IMG/VR virus record: IMGVR_UViG_3300028571_000062
Coordinates: 1-34,263 of that record
Reading direction: 5' to 3' (one strand)
Origin: a virus
DNA: 34,263 nucleotides
A model generated the notes under the pieces. It searched no databases. It was not told the origin of the DNA and was given only the letters and a program-made list of their open reading frames with translations. Within the stretch, counting starts at the first letter, position 1. Each line of letters opens with the position of its first letter. The position numbers and the translations under genes are program-made. Shown in pieces: positions 20,411-26,901 of this stretch.

Positions 20411-21115
20411 TTAAAAGGGGATGTCTTCAGGGTTCAGATCGTCCTCTGGGTAGACTACTCCTGGAATTGCTGACGCTGGCTGTGTTGCCACGGGTCTAGG
20501 TTTATCTTCTCCTTGAGCATCAAGATGTACGACCGGAAGCGGTGCAATGCCTCGCTTCTCTCGTTCGATTGCAATCTTGGACTGGACTTCTTCGTAGTAC
20601 GCTGGGTCGTCCTGCATCTTCTTGCGTTGTGATGCCTTCATGCGTTCGATGATCGCGTCTGTGGTATCAAGTGCCGCAAGTGTTTCGAGGTCTTCTGGTG
20701 TGAGTACCTCGTCGTTGTCCGCAATGATGTTGTTCGACACATTCGTCTTCCCTGCATTCTTCGTTTCAATGTTCACGACGTACGGCATAGGGAAGCCCAT
20801 AAACTTCGTCCGTGCACCTTTTGCGAGGTCAAGGATTTGCTGCGTAATCCTGTAGCTGAATTTCGCTAGCTTGATTTTTTGATCGGTCATGTCCTTCACA
20901 TAGCACATGAAGCGGACGGATGCGATGTCGCCATATCCGCATTGGTCGTATGCGATTCCTACACCAAAGAGTTCGGAAAAAATCTTTGGCATTGAAACGA
21001 TAAGGACGCGGTTCGAGCCTTCCTTCAGTTTGTAGTAATCGGCTCGGTTGGATCCGCCGTAAGCGGGGGCTGCTGCCATTTCAGCCTCAAGGTCTTCGAT
21101 TGATTGTGTTTGCAT
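20411..21115 (-). CDS. ssb: Single-stranded DNA-binding protein, gp32-like (234 aa)
   Basis: The N-terminal region 'RADYYKLKEGSNRVLIVSMP' resembles the start of T4 gp32-type OB folds. The middle holds 'FMCYVKDMTDQKIKLAKFSYRITQQILDLAKG'. The C-terminus is acidic and ends 'DDLNPEDIPF', the tail that SSBs use to bind partner proteins. It should coat single strands during replication and recombination and act with the upstream exonuclease. The gene starts 65 nt after the exonuclease stop, behind a hairpin. Confidence 0.85.
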   Translation of the reverse strand: MQTQSIEDLEAEMAAAPAYGGSNRADYYKLKEGSNRVLIVSMPKIFSELFGVGIAYDQCGYGDIASVRFMCYVKDMTDQKIKLAKFSYRITQQILDLAKGARTKFMGFPMPYVVNIETKNAGKTNVSNNIIADNDEVLTPEDLETLAALDTTDAIIERMKASQRKKMQDDPAYYEEVQSKIAIEREKRGIAPLPVVHLDAQGEDKPRPVATQPASAIPGVVYPEDDLNPEDIPF

Positions 21116-21145
21116 AACGCTGTTCTTTTGACTGCCCTTTATCTT

Positions 21146-21174
21146 ACGGCATGAGTCGGGCTATCCCATGCCGT
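21146..21174. other. Intergenic hairpin ACGGCATG/CATGCCGT
   Basis: A perfect 8-bp stem with a 13-nt loop between the exonuclease and SSB genes. No T tract follows on either strand. It probably protects or separates the two messages. Confidence 0.5.
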
Positions 21175-21180
21175 TATGGG

Positions 21181-22212
21181 TTATTCCCCTTCATCCGTTG
21201 TTTCCTCCTGGAAACTATCGACAATCTTGTCAGCATCGAATCCGGTATCCCGAATTTCCTGCAATGCTACAAGGTTGTCCTTTGTCATGTCCTGCTTTTT
21301 CTTTACTCGACCAAGGACGCGGTTCCATCGACCTGCCACTTTCTTGACGTATTCCGCATATTCCTCTGGGTGTCCGAAAGGTTCTTTCGTGATTGGGTTG
21401 CTGTAAAGCATCGTCAGGTAATTGGAATATCGGACATTGAAGTTGAAAGTAAATTTGCCCTCTAGCTCGTTGAAGATAATCAATGGCTCGATTGCTGGCT
21501 GTTCGTCCTTCGCGAGCATATCCATGAAGAATTTGATACGGGTGTGCAATGCTTCCTCGACATGGTGTGCGTAGACATTGAAGCTCATGATTCGCATGTC
21601 GTCACGGCAGATGTAGCAAAGCATTCCTGGAATCTCTTTCTTCAGGATGTAAGGTGCAAGTTGCAATACATGGCTTTCAATAGGCTTCTGGTCGCGTAAC
21701 ACTTTCTCGAAAGAGATTAGGGCGAGCGACTTCACTTCGACGACCTTGCTTGCGAGTCCTTCCGGGTACTTCTCCAAAAGGTAGGTAACAACGGCATGGG
21801 TAGAGTTTCGCATCGACTCTGGCATTGATTCCTCGGCAAGCATCTTTTCTGCTTCCTCAAGGTTCGGCATACCTCCTCCGATAAAGTCCAAGCGACCTGT
21901 GACCTTCATAAGTCCTGGGGCTTGATATTCGATTCGTTCCTGGCTCTCTTGTAGGATTCCTGCTCGCATCATGACGAGCTTGATAAGATATTCAAAATAG
22001 TTTCCAGCTTCCATCTTTCGCAATGCACGCTCGTCTGGCTTGTTGCTTGGCTCTGTGCCTTTCAGATTCAGGAAGATGTCAACAAGTGACTTTCCAAGCT
22101 CTGAAGCCCATAGGTAGTCGCGTGGAGTGCGTGGGCGTTCCCTTCGTAAAATAAGACCTGGATTCCACACTTCGTCGATTGTCCAGTCGTCTGGTAATTG
22201 ATTTTTTTGCAT
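21181..22212 (-). CDS. PD-(D/E)XK exonuclease, RecB/Cas4-like (343 aa)
   Basis: The motifs of a phage exonuclease are present: 'MEAGNYFEYLIKLVM' (67-81), 'MKVTGRLDFIGGG' with Asp109 (102-114), and 'SKVVEVKSLAL' giving E159-x-K161. A helical middle and a charged C-terminal tail follow. Such enzymes resect DNA ends for single-strand annealing and work with an SSB, which is the next gene. The ATG at 22212 was chosen because the domain starts soon after it. The frame stays open upstream through operator O3, including a GTG, but that stretch looks non-coding. Confidence 0.85.
   Translation of the reverse strand: MQKNQLPDDWTIDEVWNPGLILRRERPRTPRDYLWASELGKSLVDIFLNLKGTEPSNKPDERALRKMEAGNYFEYLIKLVMMRAGILQESQERIEYQAPGLMKVTGRLDFIGGGMPNLEEAEKMLAEESMPESMRNSTHAVVTYLLEKYPEGLASKVVEVKSLALISFEKVLRDQKPIESHVLQLAPYILKKEIPGMLCYICRDDMRIMSFNVYAHHVEEALHTRIKFFMDMLAKDEQPAIEPLIIFNELEGKFTFNFNVRYSNYLTMLYSNPITKEPFGHPEEYAEYVKKVAGRWNRVLGRVKKKQDMTKDNLVALQEIRDTGFDADKIVDSFQEETTDEGE
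21200..21215. repeat. GTTTCC-N4-GGAAAC hairpin, copy 4
   Basis: Loop AGGA on the minus strand. It lies in the last codons of the exonuclease gene, coding 'SFQEET'. Confidence 0.65.
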
Positions 22213-22259
22213 AGTGAATTGTTGCTTAATTGCTAGGGTTTCGATACCCCGCACATAGT

Positions 22260-22275
22260 GTATACCATGGTATAC
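22260..22275. promoter_or_regulatory. Operator palindrome O3 and early promoter
   Basis: A perfect GTATACCATGGTATAC identical to O1. On the minus strand it is followed by ACT, giving TGG-TATACA and TACACT as -10 elements directed at the exonuclease gene, whose ATG is 47 nt downstream. Binding here should block RNA polymerase at the first early gene. Confidence 0.75.
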
Positions 22276-22320
22276 AAAAATGGTAGCCTTATGACACCGA
22301 TTTACTGTGTAATAACATAC

Positions 22321-22335
22321 TTGACGATTCGTCAA
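22321..22335. promoter_or_regulatory. 15-bp palindrome TTGACGATTCGTCAA with back-to-back -35 boxes
   Basis: TTGACG is present on both strands. On the plus strand it stands 17 bp before TAGGGT (22344-22349). On the minus strand it stands 15 bp before TATTAC preceded by TGT (22309-22314). One protein bound to the palindrome could switch both directions. Confidence 0.45.
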
Positions 22336-22355
22336 CATATGGGTAGGGTAAACCA

Positions 22356-22461
22356 GTACCCGCAACACTTTGCAGCTATATGCTGACTCAAGCGTGCCGG
22401 ATCGTAAAAAACCGGATTCGAATATAACCATGGGAAAGACAGCCACTCGCGGGCTGTTTTT
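22356..22461 (+). ncRNA. Candidate plus-strand small RNA
   Basis: A promoter-like pair (TTGACG, 17 bp, TAGGGT) and a downstream hairpin with a T run define a transcript of about 105 nt without a reading frame. It would be the only plus-strand transcript I can support. It could act antisense to readthrough into the early region. I tested a tRNA fold for 22345-22433 and found no matching acceptor or T stem. The start at 22356 is estimated from the -10 position. Confidence 0.35.
22439..22461 (+). terminator. Rho-independent terminator, plus strand
   Basis: ACAGCC (22439-22444) pairs with GGCTGT (22452-22457), followed by TTTTT (22457-22461). It is correctly oriented for plus-strand transcription. 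Confidence 0.6.
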
Positions 22462-22480
22462 CATTTGCTCAGACGCACAC

Positions 22481-22505
22481 AAGCCCCTCTTTTTAGAAGG
22501 GGCTT
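22481..22505. other. Hairpin AAGCCCCT/AGGGGCTT
   Basis: A perfect 8-bp stem with a 9-nt loop and no T tract on either side. It is the second of four regularly spaced hairpins. Confidence 0.55.
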
Positions 22506-22524
22506 CCGTGCTATAGAGAGCTTA

Positions 22525-22541
22525 CGACCCTGGGCAGGTCG
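22525..22541. other. Hairpin CGACC/GGTCG
   Basis: A 5-bp stem with a 7-nt loop. It is the third hairpin of the cluster; it is not a terminator by itself. Confidence 0.4.
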
Positions 22542-22555
22542 CATACAAAGCATAA

Positions 22556-22590
22556 CAAAAAGCCCTCCCAAATACAACATGGGAAGGGCT
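22556..22590 (-). terminator. Rho-independent terminator ending the lysis/late transcript
   Basis: On the minus strand AGCCCTTCCCA (22590-22580) pairs with TGGGAGGGCT (22570-22561), with one bulged base, followed by TTTTT (22560-22556). It lies 60 bp after the last small gene of the lysis unit. Confidence 0.75.
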
Positions 22591-22651
22591 TACGCCAAAA
22601 GCTGGCGGGGGCTTGCGATAGGGTGGCTGTCCGTTGGGTTTCCTGTTATCC

Positions 22652-22735
22652 CTATGCTTTTGGGTTCAAAAATTTGTCTATCCAGGCTTTTATTATGCCG
22701 ACGACAATCAGGGCAAATAGTACAAACGAAAGCAT
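22652..22735 (-). CDS. 27-aa membrane peptide
   Basis: The peptide starts 'MLSFVLFALIVVGIIKAW', one transmembrane helix, and ends with a short basic tail. Its ATG shares a base with the upstream stop (TGATG), the tightest form of translational coupling. It is the last gene before the terminator. A holin-accessory or membrane-anchored regulatory peptide is plausible. Confidence 0.55.
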   Translation of the reverse strand: MLSFVLFALIVVGIIKAWIDKFLNPKA

Positions 22736-22923
22736 CAGTTTACGTTCGTGAGAAGTTTTACAATTTCGTCTTTTATTTCTTGGCGAGTGGCACGGTGGAG
22801 GAATTGCTGTAATTCCTCTCTTGTGAAGTTTTTTAATTCATCCGGTTCGAGCCGGGACTCCCCTATTTGGAAAGCTAGTCCTAGGTTCCCGTTCAGGCTG
22901 CGAAGTTGTGTTGCAGATAACAT
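22735..22923 (-). CDS. Small helical protein after the lysis genes (62 aa)
   Basis: Begins 'MLSATQLRSLNGNLGLAF' and ends in a charged helix ('FTREELQQFLHRATRQEIKD'). No family is recognised. I chose the ATG at 22923 because a TATACT box lies 19 nt upstream and a terminator-like hairpin just before that; the longer open frame to 23067 reads through both. It is coupled to the 27-aa membrane peptide. Confidence 0.55.
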   Translation of the reverse strand: MLSATQLRSLNGNLGLAFQIGESRLEPDELKNFTREELQQFLHRATRQEIKDEIVKLLTNVN

Positions 22924-22942
22924 GATAAAGAGCTTTGCAAAC

Positions 22943-22948
22943 AGTATA
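22943..22948 (-). promoter_or_regulatory. -10 box (TATACT) of the 62-aa gene
   Basis: TATACT on the minus strand, 19 nt before the ATG. The implied leader is about 12 nt, longer than at the leaderless starts elsewhere, yet it has no Shine-Dalgarno sequence. Confidence 0.45.
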
Positions 22949-22961
22949 CCCCAAAACCAAC

Positions 22962-22986
22962 AAAGCGACCCCATCCCCTGGGTCGC
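22962..22986 (-). terminator. Terminator-like hairpin after holin
   Basis: GCGACCC (22965-22971) pairs with GGGTCGC (22980-22986). On the minus strand TTTGTTGGTTTT follows, an interrupted T tract. It would partly end the long tail-lysis transcript. Confidence 0.55.
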
Positions 22987-23078
22987 AGTGCTTCTGTCGT
23001 GGACGTATAAGTTTTGGAACACACACCAAGTAGCCATATGCAGCGGACAGATCGCCAGTGCTACCAAGCCAGTATAGC

Positions 23079-23303
23079 TTATTTCTTTCCTGAAACGGTC
23101 TGTGCAGTCTTGTCGATCGTGCGAAGTACCACGGAACCTCCGAGTGCGAATTCGATGATCGTCGCTATTGAATTTGCAAGCTCCCCATTAATGTATCCGT
23201 GAGACTGCATCGTTCCTAGAATTGCAACAATGACCAGCTTCCAAAAGCGTGTGCTTTGTAGAAATGAAAACTGTTCTGGTAACTGCTTTTTTTTCTTAGA
23301 CAT
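23079..23303 (-). CDS. Holin-like membrane protein (74 aa)
   Basis: A basic N-terminus ('MSKKKKQLPEQF') is followed by two hydrophobic segments, about 22-38 ('WKLVIVAILGTMQSHGY') and 44-62 ('SIATIIEFALGGSVVLRTI'), and a basic tail ('DKTAQTVSGKK'). Size, topology and location directly after the endolysin gene fit a small holin that opens the cytoplasmic membrane at lysis. It starts at a TAA-TTT-ATG junction. No specific holin family signature was recognised. Confidence 0.7.
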   Translation of the reverse strand: MSKKKKQLPEQFSFLQSTRFWKLVIVAILGTMQSHGYINGELANSIATIIEFALGGSVVLRTIDKTAQTVSGKK

Positions 23304-23306
23304 AAA

Positions 23307-24479
23307 TTAGTGACTAGCTCCCCCGAGGAAGATTGTCGGATTAGGTTTCGTATAATCAGTGTCAACGTGCATGTGCTTGTCGTACAAGCCGATGCGTGTG
23401 ATACCTGCAGCAAGGAAGCCATAGACAAGTGCAACCCGCTGCTCGCCGGTCGAACATGAAAGGTCGATAGCGATTCCTTTCGTGTGTGCTGAATCTTCAA
23501 CACCACCGGCCGCGTCGTTTTGTGCTTCAGTACGCTTGCCGCTTGTGATCTTGATAGGTGTCTGCTTCGTCCTGTCTCCGGTCGTTGACTGAAGCCAAGC
23601 CGTAGCAAGGCCCCGGGCATTATCCAGCTTGCGACGGAAGTCCTCGTCAGTGATTCCGAATTTTTTGAATTCCGCATCCGTAAAGTATTTGTACGTCGAG
23701 ACTGCAGGTGTCGGTGCTGGCGTTGCTGGCTGTACGTTTTCATTCACTACAAACTTGAATGCGTAATTGATTTTTTTCGTCCCGTCCTTGTAAAAAGGAG
23801 AGTAGGAATCAAAGACCTTGTAATAGCTCGGCATCAGAATCGCGTGAGTCGCTGGCTTCGGAACCGCGATATTTAGAGGGGCGTGCATCAAGTGACGCTC
23901 AAGCTCTTTCTTTTCTTCAGCTTCAATGCGGCCGTTTGAATTGTTTTCAATAACCCACTCGTACCCGAACGATGCGAATTTCAAAAACTTCTGACCAAGC
24001 TCGAGCATTGCCGGCGTGATCTGGCTCGCCGCATGCCACTGCTCCCACGTTGTCTCCGCCTTGAAAGGAAGTACCGAGTCGGGAATCAAACCGTATGCAC
24101 GGATTGTGTCTGCAACCCTGACGTAGCTGTTTCCGTTCTTTGTCGTCCCTGAAAGGATCGCAATGAATTTATCGCTGAAGTTTATCTTTCCGTTTTTGTA
24201 ATAGCCGTTGTCCCGCAGAAACTTCTTGAAAGCTGGCGACAAAGACATCTGTGCAAGCTGTGTCTCGACAGAATTCATGAGCGAGAATGTAACGCAGCTC
24301 TGCGTGTCAAAGACGAACGGATTGTTCTGCTGCTCTCCCTCCGGTAAGTAATCTTTCCAGTCCGAGCTTTTCACTCGTTCCTCAAACGGCAAAGACCCCG
24401 CAAGGAAGTCAGTAGGACGTTGCTCGTGAATATAGCCGCTTTGCTGTACTCCGATCTTGTTGCGTTCGTTTTGATTCAT
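23307..24479 (-). CDS. Two-domain endolysin: papain-like peptidase + M15 peptidase (390 aa)
   Basis: Residues about 20-250 look like a papain-fold (C1-like) cysteine peptidase: 'DTQSCVTFSLMNSVE' with Gln60 and the nucleophile Cys62, 'PATHAILM' with His212, and 'VFDSYSP' for the third active-site residue. A Pro/Ala/Thr linker (250-262) follows. Residues about 265-390 are an M15 DD-carboxypeptidase-type domain: 'ITSGKRTEAQN', 'SAHTKGIAIDL' (His332, Asp339) and 'DKHMHVD' (His369, His371), the zinc site. The M15 half should cut peptide bonds in peptidoglycan. The N-terminal half may cut cross-bridges, or process host or phage proteins. It lies between a coiled-coil membrane protein and the holin. 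There is no signal peptide, so release needs a holin. Confidence 0.85.
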   Translation of the reverse strand: MNQNERNKIGVQQSGYIHEQRPTDFLAGSLPFEERVKSSDWKDYLPEGEQQNNPFVFDTQSCVTFSLMNSVETQLAQMSLSPAFKKFLRDNGYYKNGKINFSDKFIAILSGTTKNGNSYVRVADTIRAYGLIPDSVLPFKAETTWEQWHAASQITPAMLELGQKFLKFASFGYEWVIENNSNGRIEAEEKKELERHLMHAPLNIAVPKPATHAILMPSYYKVFDSYSPFYKDGTKKINYAFKFVVNENVQPATPAPTPAVSTYKYFTDAEFKKFGITDEDFRRKLDNARGLATAWLQSTTGDRTKQTPIKITSGKRTEAQNDAAGGVEDSAHTKGIAIDLSCSTGEQRVALVYGFLAAGITRIGLYDKHMHVDTDYTKPNPTIFLGGASH

Positions 24480-24482
24480 ATA

Positions 24483-24794
24483 CTAGGATGATAGACCAAT
24501 AAGGGTTAAAAGACCAACGACGGCCCCCGAAATAACTATCCAGTTTAATTTGCGAAGCGTGTTCCTGATAGGATCAAATTCTACTTTGTCCACCTTTGTC
24601 TTCAAAGCTTCAGCAAGCATGTCAACCTGGCGTTGCATGAAATCCATCTGCGTCTTCAGTTCTTCTTTTGTAATGAAACGGGAAGTCAGCATATCAAACT
24701 TCACATTCAACTCTGTAAAGCCTCGATCTACACGCTGCTCTAGCTTCTCAAGATCGTCTTTCACATACTCGATTAGTTCCTTTTCGTTGTTCAT
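24483..24794 (-). CDS. Coiled-coil protein with C-terminal membrane helix (103 aa)
   Basis: Residues 1-75 are heptad-like and charged ('LIEYVKDDLEKLEQRVDRGF', 'MDFMQRQVDMLAEALKTKV'). Residues about 84-102 ('WIVISGAVVGLLTLIGL') form one membrane helix at the very end. The layout resembles XhlA/hemolysin-type lysis accessory proteins, which stand beside holin and endolysin genes as here. It is joined to both neighbours by stop-NNT-ATG junctions. Confidence 0.7.
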   Translation of the reverse strand: MNNEKELIEYVKDDLEKLEQRVDRGFTELNVKFDMLTSRFITKEELKTQMDFMQRQVDMLAEALKTKVDKVEFDPIRNTLRKLNWIVISGAVVGLLTLIGLSS

Positions 24795-24797
24795 AAG

Positions 24798-26387
24798 CTA
24801 TTTTTTGCGAGTAAAGTAAGTCTGAAAGCCGTAACTGTCATTAATTGTCATAAGCATATCGCCCTGACAAACTGGAATCGGATTCGACCCTTTCTGTGAT
24901 TCTCCGGCGGTATTTTGATCTATGACGGCAAGAACCTCTGTGTAATTTATGAAGCTTCCCGCTGAATCGTAACTAAACATAGGCTGCTGATTCAATGTGC
25001 GGTATATATTTATATTTGCACCGGTACCTCCCGATGTCATATTTTCGATAGTAACGAAACCGTCCTCTGGTGCAATCCATCCTTTCTCTCTGTTTGCAGA
25101 CGAAAGACCTGTAAATTCAACAAGAGTAATGGCTTCGCGTGACATGCTGTCATCAATAAGAATCTGTGTCGCTGATATTGCAACACCAAGCAAAATGTTA
25201 TCAGTAGCAATGGTTGAAAGTGCTCCATATGTTGTTGTGCTTGTGTAGTATTTTGTTCCAGGAGTAAGACCTGAAAATCCTCCTAGTACTCCATCGATTT
25301 CCTTAAAGACACCGGATGCACCACTTGCTACAGAATCAGGAGATAGTAATAGCTTGCCAGTATTCAAAGCAGTTGTGCTTTCATACCGGAAAACTTTTCC
25401 ATTCTCAAATTGGAATTCTGCAAAGAATGCGTAATCGTTTGCAGTGTCGGCTGTCCAACTTGAAAGGCTTGTACCAGTGAAGCGTGATCCTCCTGTGTAG
25501 CCACTTGGGCCGTAGTAATAACTTAAAGTATCAGAACCTCCAAGAGTCACACCGCTGACATCCAAAACGATTGCATAAGTATCTCCTGGCGTTACGGCGA
25601 GGTCTACATCTCCTTGAATCGCACTGCCCTTAAATTGCGATGCTAGGTTTGAAAAGATTGTTGCCAAAGATGGCCCCACTGGGACACCAGCCGATGTAGC
25701 ATAGAGTCGTCCGACAAGAGTTCCTGCTGGGTTACTTCCCTGGTTAACGTAAAATCCAATTCGTCGCAAGCGATTACATCCTGCTGAAATTGTAAAAGTC
25801 TGTGCCCTGAAAGACGTGTTCGTGTTTATTGTTTCAGTAGTAGTAACAGCGTCAAAATATGCGAAACGTCGCGAGTCTTGTGTAGCAAGAAAAGCAATAT
25901 CCTGTGCCGTGATATTTTCTCCTGCCGTAGCAATGATTCCTCCATTTGAAAGCTGGGGCGAGTTCGACATAAAAGGTCGAACATCCTTGTAAACATATCC
26001 CTGGCCTGAAACGCTCACATCTCGAATCGTTGTCTGTCCTACGCGGTTATACACCTGGCAAATAGGAATGTTTCCACCAGGGAATGATGGGACAGTAGGA
26101 GATCCGGCTTCTGTTCCAGCCGTGCGAACAAGAGTACCTGCGGTATCAATCGAAAGAACGTCGATGCGTGGGTTTGTTGACGGTGCTGTAAAGGTCGGGG
26201 AGTTGCCTCCTGCAAATTCAACACGGGTGCTTCCGTTGTAATAGACACCCGGCTCGACATAAAGCGTCAGTCCTGGGGTTGTCTGCTCATGTGCCAAAAG
26301 CCATGACGAAGCGTACGCATCGTCCCTAAGGTCGTTGTATTGTTTCGCTGTGGCGGTCTGGCCGCCGGTTACTTGTGAGCTTCGCAT
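24798..26387 (-). CDS. Tail fibre / receptor-binding candidate (529 aa)
   Basis: The N-terminal 150 residues follow a pattern common in siphophage tip proteins: 'TGGQTATAKQYNDLRDDAYASS', 'LYVEPGVYYNGSTRVEFAGG', 'NPRIDVLSIDTAGTLV'. Residues about 190-330 form a beta-sandwich of the carbohydrate-binding or adhesin kind ('RRIGFYVNQGSNPAGTLVGR', 'VTPGDTYAIVLDVSG', 'FFAEFQFENG'). The C-terminal part is again beta-rich. It is the last and most distal tail gene, just before the lysis genes, which is where receptor-binding proteins usually stand. Confidence 0.75.
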   Translation of the reverse strand: MRSSQVTGGQTATAKQYNDLRDDAYASSWLLAHEQTTPGLTLYVEPGVYYNGSTRVEFAGGNSPTFTAPSTNPRIDVLSIDTAGTLVRTAGTEAGSPTVPSFPGGNIPICQVYNRVGQTTIRDVSVSGQGYVYKDVRPFMSNSPQLSNGGIIATAGENITAQDIAFLATQDSRRFAYFDAVTTTETINTNTSFRAQTFTISAGCNRLRRIGFYVNQGSNPAGTLVGRLYATSAGVPVGPSLATIFSNLASQFKGSAIQGDVDLAVTPGDTYAIVLDVSGVTLGGSDTLSYYYGPSGYTGGSRFTGTSLSSWTADTANDYAFFAEFQFENGKVFRYESTTALNTGKLLLSPDSVASGASGVFKEIDGVLGGFSGLTPGTKYYTSTTTYGALSTIATDNILLGVAISATQILIDDSMSREAITLVEFTGLSSANREKGWIAPEDGFVTIENMTSGGTGANINIYRTLNQQPMFSYDSAGSFINYTEVLAVIDQNTAGESQKGSNPIPVCQGDMLMTINDSYGFQTYFTRKK

Positions 26388-26390
26388 AGG

Positions 26391-26882
26391 CTATGTGTTA
26401 AAAATTTCTAGGCTGTATTCGACAGTCGTATCTTCCGCTGATGCCTTCGTGTAAGACGGCAGAATGAGCGACCGAGCGAAAAGCTGGTTGCCACAGAAAA
26501 GACCGAATTCATTATACGTCCCATTTGGTAAATCGACATCTGGTATGAAGAAAGTAATGACCGCGAGGTTCGTAGGAGACACAATCTGCGTCGCACGCGG
26601 AATGTTTGAAGTGACAGGTGTCTCAAGGTCGGTATCGGCATCCGTTGGCGGCGTCGTCCCCGTCCCGATCTTCGCCTGGGTGATTTCGATGTCGTATGTG
26701 GTAAGCCCAATCAAACGCTGTGCGATTAGGTTGACTCCGTTGTTTGCATTATTCACTACAAGGTTTTTGATCCAGTCAGTCTCGCGAATAAGCTCCTTTG
26801 TTCCTGCCCGGTACGTTCGAATACGATACTGACCGGCTACGCCTGACTTCTCACCGGAAAGTTTTCGCTTGACTTGTTTCAT
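26391..26882 (-). CDS. Tail tip / baseplate-associated protein (163 aa)
   Basis: After a basic start, 'YRIRTYRAGTKELIRETDWIKNLVVNNANN' and 'IGTGTTPPTDADTDLETPV' are typical of phage tail-tip proteins that share folds with fibre-network subunits. The end 'ARSLILPSYTKASAEDTTVEYSLEIF' fits too. The start at 26882 was chosen because TATACT stands exactly 6 nt upstream; a longer frame to 26948 would overlap the hub gene. Confidence 0.75.
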   Translation of the reverse strand: MKQVKRKLSGEKSGVAGQYRIRTYRAGTKELIRETDWIKNLVVNNANNGVNLIAQRLIGLTTYDIEITQAKIGTGTTPPTDADTDLETPVTSNIPRATQIVSPTNLAVITFFIPDVDLPNGTYNEFGLFCGNQLFARSLILPSYTKASAEDTTVEYSLEIFNT

Positions 26883-26888
26883 GTCGAT

Positions 26889-26894
26889 AGTATA
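26889..26894 (-). promoter_or_regulatory. -10 box of tail-tip gene, leaderless
   Basis: TATACT, ATCGAC, ATG on the minus strand in the 19-nt gap after the hub gene. No TG extension is present. Confidence 0.5.
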
Positions 26895-26901
26895 CCCGAA
26901 G

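Larger units (their letters stand above)
22213..22651. other. 439-bp gene-free regulatory region between early and lysis genes
   Basis: No convincing gene is seen on either strand. The region holds operator O3, a 15-bp palindrome with -35-like TTGACG on both strands, a plus-strand promoter/terminator pair enclosing about 105 nt, and hairpins at 22439, 22481, 22525 and 22561, 36-44 bp apart. It separates the end of the lysis unit from the first early gene and probably serves as control region. It may also be a packaging or replication site. Confidence 0.7.

Noticed and set aside
22345-22433. tRNA-like stretch ending in ATTCGAATATAACCA
   Set aside because: The T-loop-like TTCGAAT and terminal CCA are suggestive, but no 5-bp T stem or 7-bp acceptor stem can be formed.
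22213-22482. N-terminal extension of the exonuclease (up to about 90 residues)
   Set aside because: It would run through operator O3, the 15-bp palindrome and a terminator stem, and its composition is not protein-like.
22924-23067. N-terminal extension of the 62-aa protein
   Set aside because: It reads through a GC-rich terminator-like hairpin and a TATACT box; the ATG at 22923 fits better.
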